From Clostridia bacterium (lineage in GTDB: Bacteria; Bacillota; Peptococcia; DRI-13; UBA5745), in the NCBI GenBank assembly GCA_018436095.1, contig JAHDMJ010000013.1, forward strand, positions 1 through 64,000: DNA of 64,000 bases, written 5' to 3'. A model generated the notes under the pieces. That model made no database searches, was not told the origin of the DNA, and was given only the letters and a program-made list of their open reading frames with translations. Both the position numbers and the translations under genes were made by a program. Shown one piece after another: positions 1-8,056 of the stretch. The stretch's first letter is position 1. Each line of letters begins with the position of its first letter.

Positions 1-64
1 ACAAACCTGCATTTTTGCACAGGAAATGTCCGCACCACCAGAGGACAAAGCCTGCAGATCGTAC
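1..64. repeat. Right half of a short inverted-repeat module
   Basis: Positions 1-20 carry the reverse-oriented repeat (acaaacctgc followed by atttttgcac) that recurs at 16044, 30084 and 39855. A diverged copy can be read at 45-64 (acaaagcctgcag). By analogy with the complete modules further on, the two forward copies should lie just left of the window. The identity of the first copy is clear; the second is weak. Confidence 0.6.
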
Positions 65-148
65 AAAAGCGAATTCCGAGTCAAGCTTGGCATGACAAAC
101 CTGATCATTGGCATCTTTTCTCGATGTATGGTTTAATTCTGCAGGAAC

Positions 149-514
149 TCAGGTTACAGATACCGTATTAAATTTCATTTGCTCCTCGCTCCAGCGATAT
201 AACTCAATTAATGTTGGCAGCAACGCTTTGCCTCGATCTGTTAAGCTATATTCTACAGATGGCGGGATGGTACTATATGCAAGCCGATTAACCAGACCAA
301 ATCCCTCAAGTTCCCGTAAGCATCTTGTCAACGCCGTATTTGTAATCCCGGGAATATGACGCTTCAGTTCATTGTAGTGCAGTACGTCATAATTCACAAG
401 CTCCCATAAAATAGGGAGTCTCCATTTTTGACCGATCAACTTTAATGCATAGAGAATGGGACATTCCCCACCCTTTTCTTTGGTCAATCCCTCTGAGCAT
501 GTTATGTTTTCCAT
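149..514 (-). CDS. HxlR-family transcriptional regulator
   Basis: A 121-residue winged-helix DNA-binding protein of the HxlR/YodB type, a family of cytoplasmic dimeric regulators that often sense electrophiles or redox stress through an N-terminal cysteine. The cysteine of the family's CPI element is present (GGECPILYALKLIGQKW), followed by the helix-turn-helix (ELKRHIPGITNTALTRCLREL) and the wing (YSLTDRGKALLP). The frame is open up to 577, but the ATG at 514 is chosen because GGAGG lies five bases before it. It is transcribed away from the flavodoxin-like gene at 645, the usual arrangement when an HxlR protein represses a neighbouring reductase. The inducing signal is unknown. Confidence 0.85.
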   Translation of the reverse strand: MENITCSEGLTKEKGGECPILYALKLIGQKWRLPILWELVNYDVLHYNELKRHIPGITNTALTRCLRELEGFGLVNRLAYSTIPPSVEYSLTDRGKALLPTLIELYRWSEEQMKFNTVSVT

Positions 515-644
515 AAGTCCTCCATTATGCATATTAAGGAACAAAAATGTGCGTAATTGTTGTTTTGTTTCTTGCATTATATAATAAATAATATTGAAAA
601 AGCTATTTGTTTTACTTCAAATCTCTCGTAAAGGTGGCTAGCCA

Positions 645-1289
645 ATGAAAATTGTAGCTGTAAACGGAAGCCCTCGCAAAAACTGGAATACGCATATCCT
701 ATTAAATAAAGCGTTGGAAGGCGCACAAAGCGAAGGCGCAGAGACGGAGCTGATCAATCTTTATGATTTAACCTATAAAGGCTGTACTGGCTGCATGGCC
801 TGTAAGGTTAAAAATGGCAAAAGCCTGGGCCGCTGTACTCTAAACGATGAGCTTAGACCGGTGCTTGAAACAATACATAGCTGTGATGGTCTGATTCTTG
901 GTTCACCAATATACTTCAGTGATGTGTCTGCTATGACAAAGGCTTTTTTGGAACGATTCCTATTTCAATATCTCTCATATGATGATTATTCTCAGACTTT
1001 TTATAATGGCAGCATAAAAAAATCGGCATTTATCTATACGATGAATGTTCCGGAGAGTATGACTGATAAAATTGGATACAATGCCTTGTTTGAAAAATAT
1101 AAAATGATGTTTAGCCGTTTTGGATATGAGCAAACCATTGCAGCAACGGAAACGCTGCAGGTAAATGATTATAGCAAATATCATATGGCGAGTTTTAATG
1201 AAGCAGAGCGGAAAGAACGTAGGAAAAAAGTTTTTCCAGAGGACTGTCGAAAAGCCTATGAATTGGGAAAATCTATGGTTAAGGGCTGA
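645..1289 (+). CDS. Flavodoxin-fold NAD(P)H-dependent oxidoreductase
   Basis: A 214-residue protein of the NADPH-dependent FMN reductase / iron-sulfur flavoprotein type. The N-terminus has the FMN phosphate loop (VNGSPRKNWNTHILL), then a Cys cluster (GCTGCMACK) at about residues 46-54 typical of the family, and the flavin-ring loop GSPIYFSDVSAMTKAFLER. The C-terminal half is variable. An AAAGGTGG ribosome site precedes the ATG. It is divergent from the HxlR gene, which probably controls it. It probably reduces a quinone, nitro- or other electrophilic compound or shuttles electrons; the substrate cannot be read from sequence. A very strong terminator follows immediately. Confidence 0.8.
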   Translation: MKIVAVNGSPRKNWNTHILLNKALEGAQSEGAETELINLYDLTYKGCTGCMACKVKNGKSLGRCTLNDELRPVLETIHSCDGLILGSPIYFSDVSAMTKAFLERFLFQYLSYDDYSQTFYNGSIKKSAFIYTMNVPESMTDKIGYNALFEKYKMMFSRFGYEQTIAATETLQVNDYSKYHMASFNEAERKERRKKVFPEDCRKAYELGKSMVKG

Positions 1290-1290
1290 T

Positions 1291-1343
1291 ATATAAAACA
1301 ATAAAAAGCGTGAGGCTGCCTCACGCTTTTTATTGTTTTATAT
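1291..1343 (+). terminator. Perfect 25-bp inverted repeat terminator
   Basis: Arms 1291-1315 and 1319-1343 are perfectly complementary with a 3-base loop. The GC core (GCGTGAGG) is bounded by an A-run on the left and a T-run on the right, so it can act as an intrinsic terminator on either strand. It ends the flavodoxin-like transcription unit. Confidence 0.85.
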
Positions 1344-1402
1344 AGGTATACTTTGCTCTGATCATGCTGTAAAATCAAGGAGAAGGGGGAGAAAAGGGTA
1401 AA

Positions 1403-2611
1403 GTGCAAGGGAGAAAATGTTCCATGACTAAAACACCCATAGATTCCATCAAATGGTGCCGGTATATTGTAAAGACCGGCTATGTTTGTATTGCTCTAAT
1501 TACCCTGGCACGTATTGTTTGGTATTTTGCAGCCCAACAGTACCCGGTAGATATTCCTAAGAGGTATTTGAAGGATTTTATCATTGTGCCCACAATCATT
1601 AACTGCATTATAGTTATATCAGCGGATTTATTCGTTAGCTCTAAAAGGATTCCGATTCGTTCAAAGGAATATTTGTGTAGTTTTCTTTTTGTGATCATCT
1701 CCTTCTACCTCGTCATGATCCATGATACTTCAATCGTTGTAGTATGTGCTTTCATGGCTACAATATTTGTTTCCACGGTCTTTTCAAATAAGACGATAAC
1801 CCGTTGGGTTTTTCTTGTTAGTATCTTATGCGTGATGCTGTTTAGTGTTAAACAATTCATCACAGAAAAGATGGACAGCCATATGGTTCTGTTGATATAT
1901 GATATATGTGTTATGCTTGTGGCCTCCTATTCACTGTCTAAAATTTTGATACAGCATTATCACGATAACCTCGCAGCAATTGTCAATTCCCACGAAGAAG
2001 CGGCCAAAAATGAACTGGCTTTTCTGCAGGCACAGATTAAGCCCCACTTTTTGTATAACACAATCAACACCATCTCCTCCTTTTGCTACACGGACAGCGA
2101 AAGGGCAGCGAGCCTGCTTGTCGATTTCAGCAAATATCTCAGGCTTACGTTTGATATTGATAATCAATCGATAATGATACCTTTAGAGAGAGAACTTGAA
2201 TTGATTCAGGCCTATGTTGAAATAGAAAAGGCTCGTTTCGGCGAGAAAATCAGCGTTGCATATCATATTGAACCGGAGCTGCTCAAAATGGAGGTGCTTT
2301 CGTTTTGCATCCAGCCTTTGGTGGAAAACGCCATCAAGCATGGTCTGTGCAAAAAAGACGATGGCGGAACCATCCTGATATCCGCGGAAAAAGGTCAGGG
2401 ATATGTTATCATAAAGGTCAGCGACACAGGAATTGGGATGGGGCCGGAACAACTCAACCAGCTAAAAAATATCACATCGGCAAGCGAGGGAGTGGGCTTT
2501 TCCAATGTAACCAGGCGTATCGAAAGCTGGAGGAACGCGCAGCTTGATATTCAAAGCGCAGAAGGCGAAGGAACGGCTGTAACAATAACAATATTGGATG
2601 CTGTCGCATAA
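1403..2611 (+). CDS. LytS/YehU-type sensor histidine kinase
   Basis: A 402-residue membrane histidine kinase. The first 170 or so residues hold about five or six hydrophobic helices without a recognisable ligand domain. A short coiled linker leads to the His_kinase domain with the phospho-acceptor in QIKPHFLYNTINTI (His215 by this start). The HATPase domain follows, with N-box PLVENAIKHG and G-box DTGIGM. Start is uncertain: GTG 1403 follows GAAAAGGG, while ATG 1424 follows AAGGGAG; they differ by seven residues. The end overlaps the upstream part of the response-regulator frame and AGGAGG of that gene begins at the stop codon, so the two are co-translated as a two-component pair. The signal sensed is unknown. 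Confidence 0.9.
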   Translation: MQGRKCSMTKTPIDSIKWCRYIVKTGYVCIALITLARIVWYFAAQQYPVDIPKRYLKDFIIVPTIINCIIVISADLFVSSKRIPIRSKEYLCSFLFVIISFYLVMIHDTSIVVVCAFMATIFVSTVFSNKTITRWVFLVSILCVMLFSVKQFITEKMDSHMVLLIYDICVMLVASYSLSKILIQHYHDNLAAIVNSHEEAAKNELAFLQAQIKPHFLYNTINTISSFCYTDSERAASLLVDFSKYLRLTFDIDNQSIMIPLERELELIQAYVEIEKARFGEKISVAYHIEPELLKMEVLSFCIQPLVENAIKHGLCKKDDGGTILISAEKGQGYVIIKVSDTGIGMGPEQLNQLKNITSASEGVGFSNVTRRIESWRNAQLDIQSAEGEGTAVTITILDAVA

Positions 2612-2627
2612 GGAGGCGCCGTACTAT

Positions 2628-3752
2628 ATGTTTCATGCAATGATTGTTGATGATGAAAAGCCCGCACTCGATATTCTGAGGATATTCCTTGAAAAGACCG
2701 GCCAGGTCTGTGTGGTCGGGGCTTTTACGAATGGGGCGGACGCCCTTGCCGAAATGCGAAGCCTGAAGCCGGACGTCGCTTTTCTCGATATCGAAATGTC
2801 TGATATGTCAGGACTGGAGCTTGCGGAAAAAATCATGGATGCAGGCAGCAATATTGAGATCGTATTCGTTACCGCCTATGACAGATATGCTCTCGAAGCC
2901 TTTCGGGTCAACGCCATTGATTACATACTCAAACCGTTTTCTCCAGACGATATTGCAGAGGTTATAACAAGGCTGAAAAAAGTGAAGCCGTTGGCGGTTG
3001 TTTCTCAAATGCCTGCGGACAAAGGCCGCATCTATTGCTTTGGAAGATTATCGGTATACGGAGCGGAATGCAGGGAAGCGATTAAATGGCGTACCGCAAA
3101 GACGAAGGAGCTCTTTGCCTTTATGCTGCAAAATTTAAATAGCGTGGTATCGAAGTGGAAAATCATGGAGGCCATTTGGCCCGAATGTGATGTGGAAAAA
3201 CAGCTCAAAACAAATCTATATACCACTGTCTATAATGTAAAAAAAACATTGTCGTCGGTAAATATCAAATTTGATTTCTCATTTATCAATGGCAGCTATA
3301 AGCTGGAGCTTTCGGATGTATATATCGACGTCTCTGAGTTTGAAGCGCTGACAGATACCGAAATTACGGTTTCTGCCGCATCCATTGCAGGGTTCAAAAA
3401 AATAATCGGCTTATATAAGGGGAATTACCTGGAGGACAATGCGTATCACTGGGCTCAGAGCAAAGCGGAAGAATATGCAAAGAGGTATCGTAGAGTAGTT
3501 TCTGAATTTGCCGGATACTATATACATGCATCAGACTATCCGGCTGCAGAGAACATCCTGCGAAAAGCCCTGGCCATCATCCCCTGTGATGATGAATTGA
3601 ACGAAATGCTGCTGAAACTATATCTTATGAAAAAAGATAAAGCGTCAATTGTTGCCCACTACAACAAAATTAAAGAATTATATCGATTGGAGCTGGGAAT
3701 TACGCCAAATATGTCCATGCAGAAATTGTTCGACTGCGTAAAGGAATTATGA
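2628..3752 (+). CDS. Response regulator with REC, winged-helix and BTAD domains
   Basis: A 374-residue partner of the kinase just upstream. Residues 1-120 form a receiver domain with acidic pocket (VDDE), phospho-acceptor Asp in DVAFLDIEMSD, Thr/Ala switch (VTAYD) and Lys in LKPF. Next comes an OmpR-like winged helix (about 140-225) and a tetratricopeptide-like bacterial transcriptional activator domain to the end (GNYLEDNAYHWAQ; LRKALAIIPCDDELNEML; LGITPN). This REC-wHTH-BTAD order is the SARP-like type common in Firmicutes. AGGAGG at 2611-2616 selects the ATG at 2628, although the frame opens at 2598. The regulon is not evident; the genes immediately downstream lie beyond a strong terminator. 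Confidence 0.88.
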   Translation: MFHAMIVDDEKPALDILRIFLEKTGQVCVVGAFTNGADALAEMRSLKPDVAFLDIEMSDMSGLELAEKIMDAGSNIEIVFVTAYDRYALEAFRVNAIDYILKPFSPDDIAEVITRLKKVKPLAVVSQMPADKGRIYCFGRLSVYGAECREAIKWRTAKTKELFAFMLQNLNSVVSKWKIMEAIWPECDVEKQLKTNLYTTVYNVKKTLSSVNIKFDFSFINGSYKLELSDVYIDVSEFEALTDTEITVSAASIAGFKKIIGLYKGNYLEDNAYHWAQSKAEEYAKRYRRVVSEFAGYYIHASDYPAAENILRKALAIIPCDDELNEMLLKLYLMKKDKASIVAHYNKIKELYRLELGITPNMSMQKLFDCVKEL

Positions 3753-3776
3753 TATCCGTTCCGGCGTGATTCCCTG

Positions 3777-3839
3777 GAACATCTAAAATAGAGGGGTTTG
3801 CTTCTCACATAGAAGCAAACCCCTCTATTTTAGATGTTC
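3777..3839 (+). terminator. Perfect 29-bp inverted repeat terminator
   Basis: Arms 3777-3805 and 3811-3839 are perfectly complementary around a 5-base loop (cacat). The GC-rich part (GAGGGGTTTGCTTCT) is flanked by A-rich and T-rich tails. It closes the two-component operon. The arm is much longer than a usual intrinsic terminator. Confidence 0.8.
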
Positions 3840-3859
3840 AGAATATATCTAGCAAGCTC

Positions 3860-3868
3860 TGTTATAAT
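3860..3868 (+). promoter_or_regulatory. Extended -10 promoter for the GGDEF/HD-GYP gene
   Basis: TGTTATAAT gives a perfect -10 hexamer (TATAAT, 3863-3868) with the upstream TG of an extended -10. No good -35 lies 17 bases upstream, as expected for this promoter class. It is about 75 bases before the TTG start at 3942. Confidence 0.6.
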
Positions 3869-3941
3869 GAACAAAATAATATCGCATTTATGTGCGAAAC
3901 CAAATATATGAACGTGTGTCGACTGGGAAGGGTGAGGAATC

Positions 3942-6131
3942 TTGTTGGAGCAGAAAATTTATCACGGCCGCGCAGCAGAGCTGTTGGAAGCATTTGATTA
4001 TTTATTTAATCGTATGCAGGAGGCGGTCAGCCTTCTCGAATACAGAAACGGGACCTACCGCTATCTTCAAAATAATACGGTGCATAAAGACCTCACAGGG
4101 CATAAAGACATTCGGGGTATGGAACTTGCGCAGGTAGTTGACGGGAAGACCTGCCAAAGCATAATAGATCACCTGGCACAATGCGTTGGGAGCGGTAAGA
4201 CCGTCAATTTTGAACAGGAATATGACGCTGAATCCGGAACAGGGCTCTGGCAGACTGAGATGGTACCGGTCACAGATGGAAAGGAAATCCGCTATGTCCT
4301 GCTGCTGAGCAGGGACGCCTCGGAGATGAAACGAATACAGCATGAAAATGAGATTTTTACCCAGCGCATGCAGGCCATGTTTGAAGATCACAGTGCATTC
4401 AAAATGACCATTGATACCGTCAACGGAGAAATCATACGGGTGAATTCCTCCCTGTGCGATTATTTGGGGTATTCCAAAGAGGAAATGCTGGGGCATAGGG
4501 TTCAGGAATTCAATCTTTTGCCGCCGGAGCAGCAGGCTGATAAGATGCGGGTAGAATTCATGAGCAGAATTCTCTATGCAGCTGCCCCATACCGGCTGAA
4601 AAATGGAGAAATACGGTTTTTTGATGTCTATCCCTCCGCAGTTTTTGAGGAAGGACACAGATTACTCTGTACCGTACTTTTTGATGTGACAGACCGGGAG
4701 CGCTACCGGGAAGAACTGCAGCAAGAAAAAGAATGGCTCAAGACGACGCTGCAATCCATCGGAGAAGGCGTGGTCACAACAGACAATCATGGCAGAATTA
4801 CCGGATTAAATGCTATGGCGCAGGAATTGACCGGGTGGGATCAAGGCCTGGTAATTGGCAGGCCTTTTACCGATGTGTTCATATTGAGAAGTGAAGAGGA
4901 CGGCTTGCCTGCGGCAGACTCCATACAAGCGGTGCTGGCAACCGGCTGCATTGTAAGATTTGCCAAGGATACGGAGCTAGTCAATCGTCAGGGCAACTAT
5001 TTTTCCATCGCCGGCAGTATAGCGCCGATCAAAACGGCGTATGGAAAAATCATGGGGATTGTCATGACATTCCGCGATATCAGTGCAGAAAAGGAGTATA
5101 GCCGGCATATTGAATTTCTAAGCTCCCACGACGCCCTGACAGGCCTTTACAACAGGCATTATTTAGAGGAGGCAATCGCCCGATTCGATCTTCCCGAAAA
5201 TCTGCCGATTGCTGTCCTTATGGGCGATATCAACGGTCTGAAGATTATTAACGACGCCTTTGGCTACAAAAACGGAGATACTCTGCTGAAAAATGTGGCT
5301 GCCCTGCTGCGGGAGAATTGTGAGCCGGACCATTTGATCGCCCGTTGGGGTGGAGATGAATTCGTCATTTTTATGCCTCGGACGGATCTTGAGAAAGCGG
5401 AGAAGATTGTCCGGAATATCATGGATGCCCCGATTCCCTGCCATGTAAGCAACCTGCAATACAGTTTGTCTCTTGGATGCTCCGTGAAAAAATCTTTAGA
5501 TAGCAGCATCTCAGACATTCTGCAGGAAGCCGAAGAGTCCATGCTTCGCCACAAGCTGCTCAATGGCAAGAGCTATCGAAATGCGATTATCAATACCTTG
5601 CTGGCTGCCCTTTATGAAAACAGCAATGAAACAGCGGAGCATTCCAAAAGGCTGGAGGAGTATTGCCACTTAATTGGAAGAGCGCTGGGGATTTCGTCCA
5701 TTGAGATGTCTGAGCTCTCCTTGTTGGCTCTCTTGCATGATATTGGAAAGGTGGGCATTGACCCGCATATTCTGAAAAAGCCGGCAGCTCTCACTGCTGA
5801 GGAATGGGAGGAAATGAAGCGTCATCCTGAAATAGGTTATCGGATCGTGCAGGCCACCCCTGAGCTTGCAATGATAGCGGATTTCGTTCTCTCCCACCAC
5901 GAAAGGTGGGACGGGAAAGGCTATCCCTATGGGTTCAAAGGAGAAGATATCCCGTTGCTCAGCCGAATTCTAACCGTAGCGGATGCATTCGATGCGATGA
6001 TGAATGATCGCGTGTACCGGCAGCGCATGAGTCAAGAGGAAGCTTTGCAGGAAATTGAAAGGAATTCCGGTGCTCAGTTTGATCCTGCAATTGCACGCAT
6101 TTTTCTTGACAATATCATAAAGCAAGGCTGA
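3942..6131 (+). CDS. PAS-GGDEF-HD-GYP cyclic-di-GMP enzyme
   Basis: A 729-residue cytoplasmic protein that can in principle both make and break cyclic di-GMP. Three PAS-like sensor segments occupy roughly residues 10-130, 145-255 and 265-385 (the last ends VMTFRDISAEKEY). The GGDEF domain follows (SHDALTGLYNRHY; active site RWGGDEF at about 469-475), then an HD-GYP phosphodiesterase domain (LLHDIGKVGID near 599; HHERWDGKGYP near 655). Both catalytic signatures are intact. The start is TTG at 3942 after GGTGAGG; a second TTG follows directly. No transmembrane segment is visible. The chemoreceptor gene comes 53 bases later, suggesting a motility or surface-behaviour role. Which activity dominates is unknown. 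Confidence 0.88.
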   Translation: MLEQKIYHGRAAELLEAFDYLFNRMQEAVSLLEYRNGTYRYLQNNTVHKDLTGHKDIRGMELAQVVDGKTCQSIIDHLAQCVGSGKTVNFEQEYDAESGTGLWQTEMVPVTDGKEIRYVLLLSRDASEMKRIQHENEIFTQRMQAMFEDHSAFKMTIDTVNGEIIRVNSSLCDYLGYSKEEMLGHRVQEFNLLPPEQQADKMRVEFMSRILYAAAPYRLKNGEIRFFDVYPSAVFEEGHRLLCTVLFDVTDRERYREELQQEKEWLKTTLQSIGEGVVTTDNHGRITGLNAMAQELTGWDQGLVIGRPFTDVFILRSEEDGLPAADSIQAVLATGCIVRFAKDTELVNRQGNYFSIAGSIAPIKTAYGKIMGIVMTFRDISAEKEYSRHIEFLSSHDALTGLYNRHYLEEAIARFDLPENLPIAVLMGDINGLKIINDAFGYKNGDTLLKNVAALLRENCEPDHLIARWGGDEFVIFMPRTDLEKAEKIVRNIMDAPIPCHVSNLQYSLSLGCSVKKSLDSSISDILQEAEESMLRHKLLNGKSYRNAIINTLLAALYENSNETAEHSKRLEEYCHLIGRALGISSIEMSELSLLALLHDIGKVGIDPHILKKPAALTAEEWEEMKRHPEIGYRIVQATPELAMIADFVLSHHERWDGKGYPYGFKGEDIPLLSRILTVADAFDAMMNDRVYRQRMSQEEALQEIERNSGAQFDPAIARIFLDNIIKQG

Positions 6132-6184
6132 GAAGCAAAAATTCCTAAGCAGAACATGAAATACAATATTCGGAGGCAAGTTAT

Positions 6185-7945
6185 ATGAAAAATTTTTCAA
6201 TCAGCAAAAAGCTTCTCCTCGGGTTTGGGAGCATACTTGTTTTTATGATTTTATCTGCGGCGATATCCTTTTACAGCATCACGGGAATGAATACGCAGAT
6301 AGGGTATTATTCACAATACACAACACCCAACATTGCCCAGACCGGGGCCATGCAGCACTATCTGCTGTCGGTGGAAAGAGACCTTCTGCAAGCTTTCCTT
6401 GCCGATGATATCCAGAGCGTACAAAACAACTTGGATCAGGTTCATATAGACAGAGAGGCGCTTAAGCATACTTTTGAGGAATATGCAAATACCCAGAGAA
6501 ACCACGACCGTGACGAACAAATAAAAAATTTAGAATCATTATTGGATAAGGGCGCCCCTATCCGGCAAGAAATAGAAAGCTTGCTTTTAACGCCATCAGA
6601 AACAAATAAGCAAAAGGCCCTTGACCTGTATTATAATCAATATCTTCCCATTTGTGAGGAGGAAGAAAAGATCGCGGTTGAGCTCACCGATTCGTCAACT
6701 GCGCGATCCGGGCAGCAGGCCAAAGAAGCCCAAGCCAGCGCAGCTATGGCCTATACATTATCACTTATCTTTCTGGTTATATCCGTTATCTGGACGATTA
6801 TCATCTCAAGAAATATCAGAAAATCCATCCTTACCCCTGTCAACGAAATTGTAGGCGCTTACGGAGAAATGGCCAAGGGCAATATGCATGCCGCAATTAA
6901 CTACAAGGGCCACGATGAGCTTGGCCAAATGGCAATGCTTATCCAAGAAGTCAATCTACTGCAAAGCAAAATTGTTTCGGACGTTATTGAGAAGTTTACC
7001 AAAATATCCCAAGGGGATCTGAGGCTTCGGGTGGATTTAGAATATCCCGGAGATTATGCAATCCTAAAACAGACAATGGAGGATACGGTTTTTACGCTCA
7101 ACAATACGATGCTGCAGATCAATACGATTGCCGGACAGGTAGCCACGGGCTCCGATCAGGTATCCAGCGGTGCGCAAGCCCTTGCGACAGGTTCGACGGA
7201 GCAGGCCGCCTCCGTCGAGGAACTTACTGCTACTTCGGAAACCATTGCAAAGCAGGCGGAGGAAAACTCCGCTCATATAAAAATAGCAAGAAAGCAGACC
7301 GAACAGGCCGGAGAAGGCGTAAAGAACGGCAATGAGCATATGAGACAGCTTGACGGCGCAATGGCTGATATCAATGCTGCCTCCAATCAAATCGCCCACA
7401 TTACAAAGGTCATTGAGGATATCGCCTTCCAGACCAATATTCTGGCGCTTAACGCCGCCATCGAAGCAGCCCGTGCAGGCGCCGCCGGAAAGGGCTTCGC
7501 CGTTGTGGCTGATGAGGTTGGGAGCCTTGCGGCAAAGTCTGCAGACGCTGCCAAGGAAACCAGTAAATTAATTCAAAACTCCGTTGCCACAGTATCCCGC
7601 GGGACACAGATCACATCCGAGACGGCGCAGGTTTTGCAGGCATTGGGAATGAATGCCCAGCATGTTATGGATGTTATGATTAAAATTGAGGAGGCGTCCG
7701 CCGAGCAGGTTGCCGCAATTGAGCAAATGAGGGATGGTCTTTCCCAGATTTCCGCCGTCGTCCAGACCAACGCCGCCACCGCGGAAGAAAACTCCGCCAC
7801 CAGTGAGGAGATGTCTGCACAGGCCGCCCTGATGCGGCAGGAGGTTGGAAAATTCAAACTGGCGGCAGCCGCTGCCGGGGAATTTGCTTCATCGTCCGAA
7901 CATTTGGCAGGTTTTAAGTTCCATGCCGCATATTCCAGGCTTTGA
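6185..7945 (+). CDS. Methyl-accepting chemotaxis protein
   Basis: A 586-residue transmembrane chemoreceptor. Helix 1 is at residues 9-31, followed by a four-helix-bundle type extracytoplasmic domain of about 150 residues ([20 protein letters not shown]), helix 2 at about 190-210, a HAMP domain ([19 protein letters not shown]) with a second HAMP-like segment, and the coiled signalling domain with the invariant hairpin tip ([20 protein letters not shown]). No CheW/CheR docking pentapeptide is seen at the C-terminus. CGGAGG precedes the ATG. It probably forms a unit with the upstream GGDEF/HD-GYP gene. The ligand is unknown; the four-helix bundle type often senses small molecules or redox state. 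Confidence 0.92.
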   Translation: MKNFSISKKLLLGFGSILVFMILSAAISFYSITGMNTQIGYYSQYTTPNIAQTGAMQHYLLSVERDLLQAFLADDIQSVQNNLDQVHIDREALKHTFEEYANTQRNHDRDEQIKNLESLLDKGAPIRQEIESLLLTPSETNKQKALDLYYNQYLPICEEEEKIAVELTDSSTARSGQQAKEAQASAAMAYTLSLIFLVISVIWTIIISRNIRKSILTPVNEIVGAYGEMAKGNMHAAINYKGHDELGQMAMLIQEVNLLQSKIVSDVIEKFTKISQGDLRLRVDLEYPGDYAILKQTMEDTVFTLNNTMLQINTIAGQVATGSDQVSSGAQALATGSTEQAASVEELTATSETIAKQAEENSAHIKIARKQTEQAGEGVKNGNEHMRQLDGAMADINAASNQIAHITKVIEDIAFQTNILALNAAIEAARAGAAGKGFAVVADEVGSLAAKSADAAKETSKLIQNSVATVSRGTQITSETAQVLQALGMNAQHVMDVMIKIEEASAEQVAAIEQMRDGLSQISAVVQTNAATAEENSATSEEMSAQAALMRQEVGKFKLAAAAAGEFASSSEHLAGFKFHAAYSRL

Positions 7946-7988
7946 ACGTTCAGAAAAAAGCCGGAACAGGAAAAGTGTTCTGTATGAC

Positions 7989-8018
7989 TTGATTCAGTGC
8001 GATTTCATCATATATAAT
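7989..8018 (+). promoter_or_regulatory. Sigma-A promoter of the envelope glycan cluster
   Basis: TTGATT (7989-7994), an 18-base spacer and TATAAT (8013-8018). It lies about 40 bases upstream of the GTG at 8057 and after the chemoreceptor gene, so the 8-11.6 kb cluster has its own promoter. Confidence 0.65.
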
Positions 8019-8056
8019 ATAACGATAAGATCAACATCAAAAAAAGGATTGATGGC

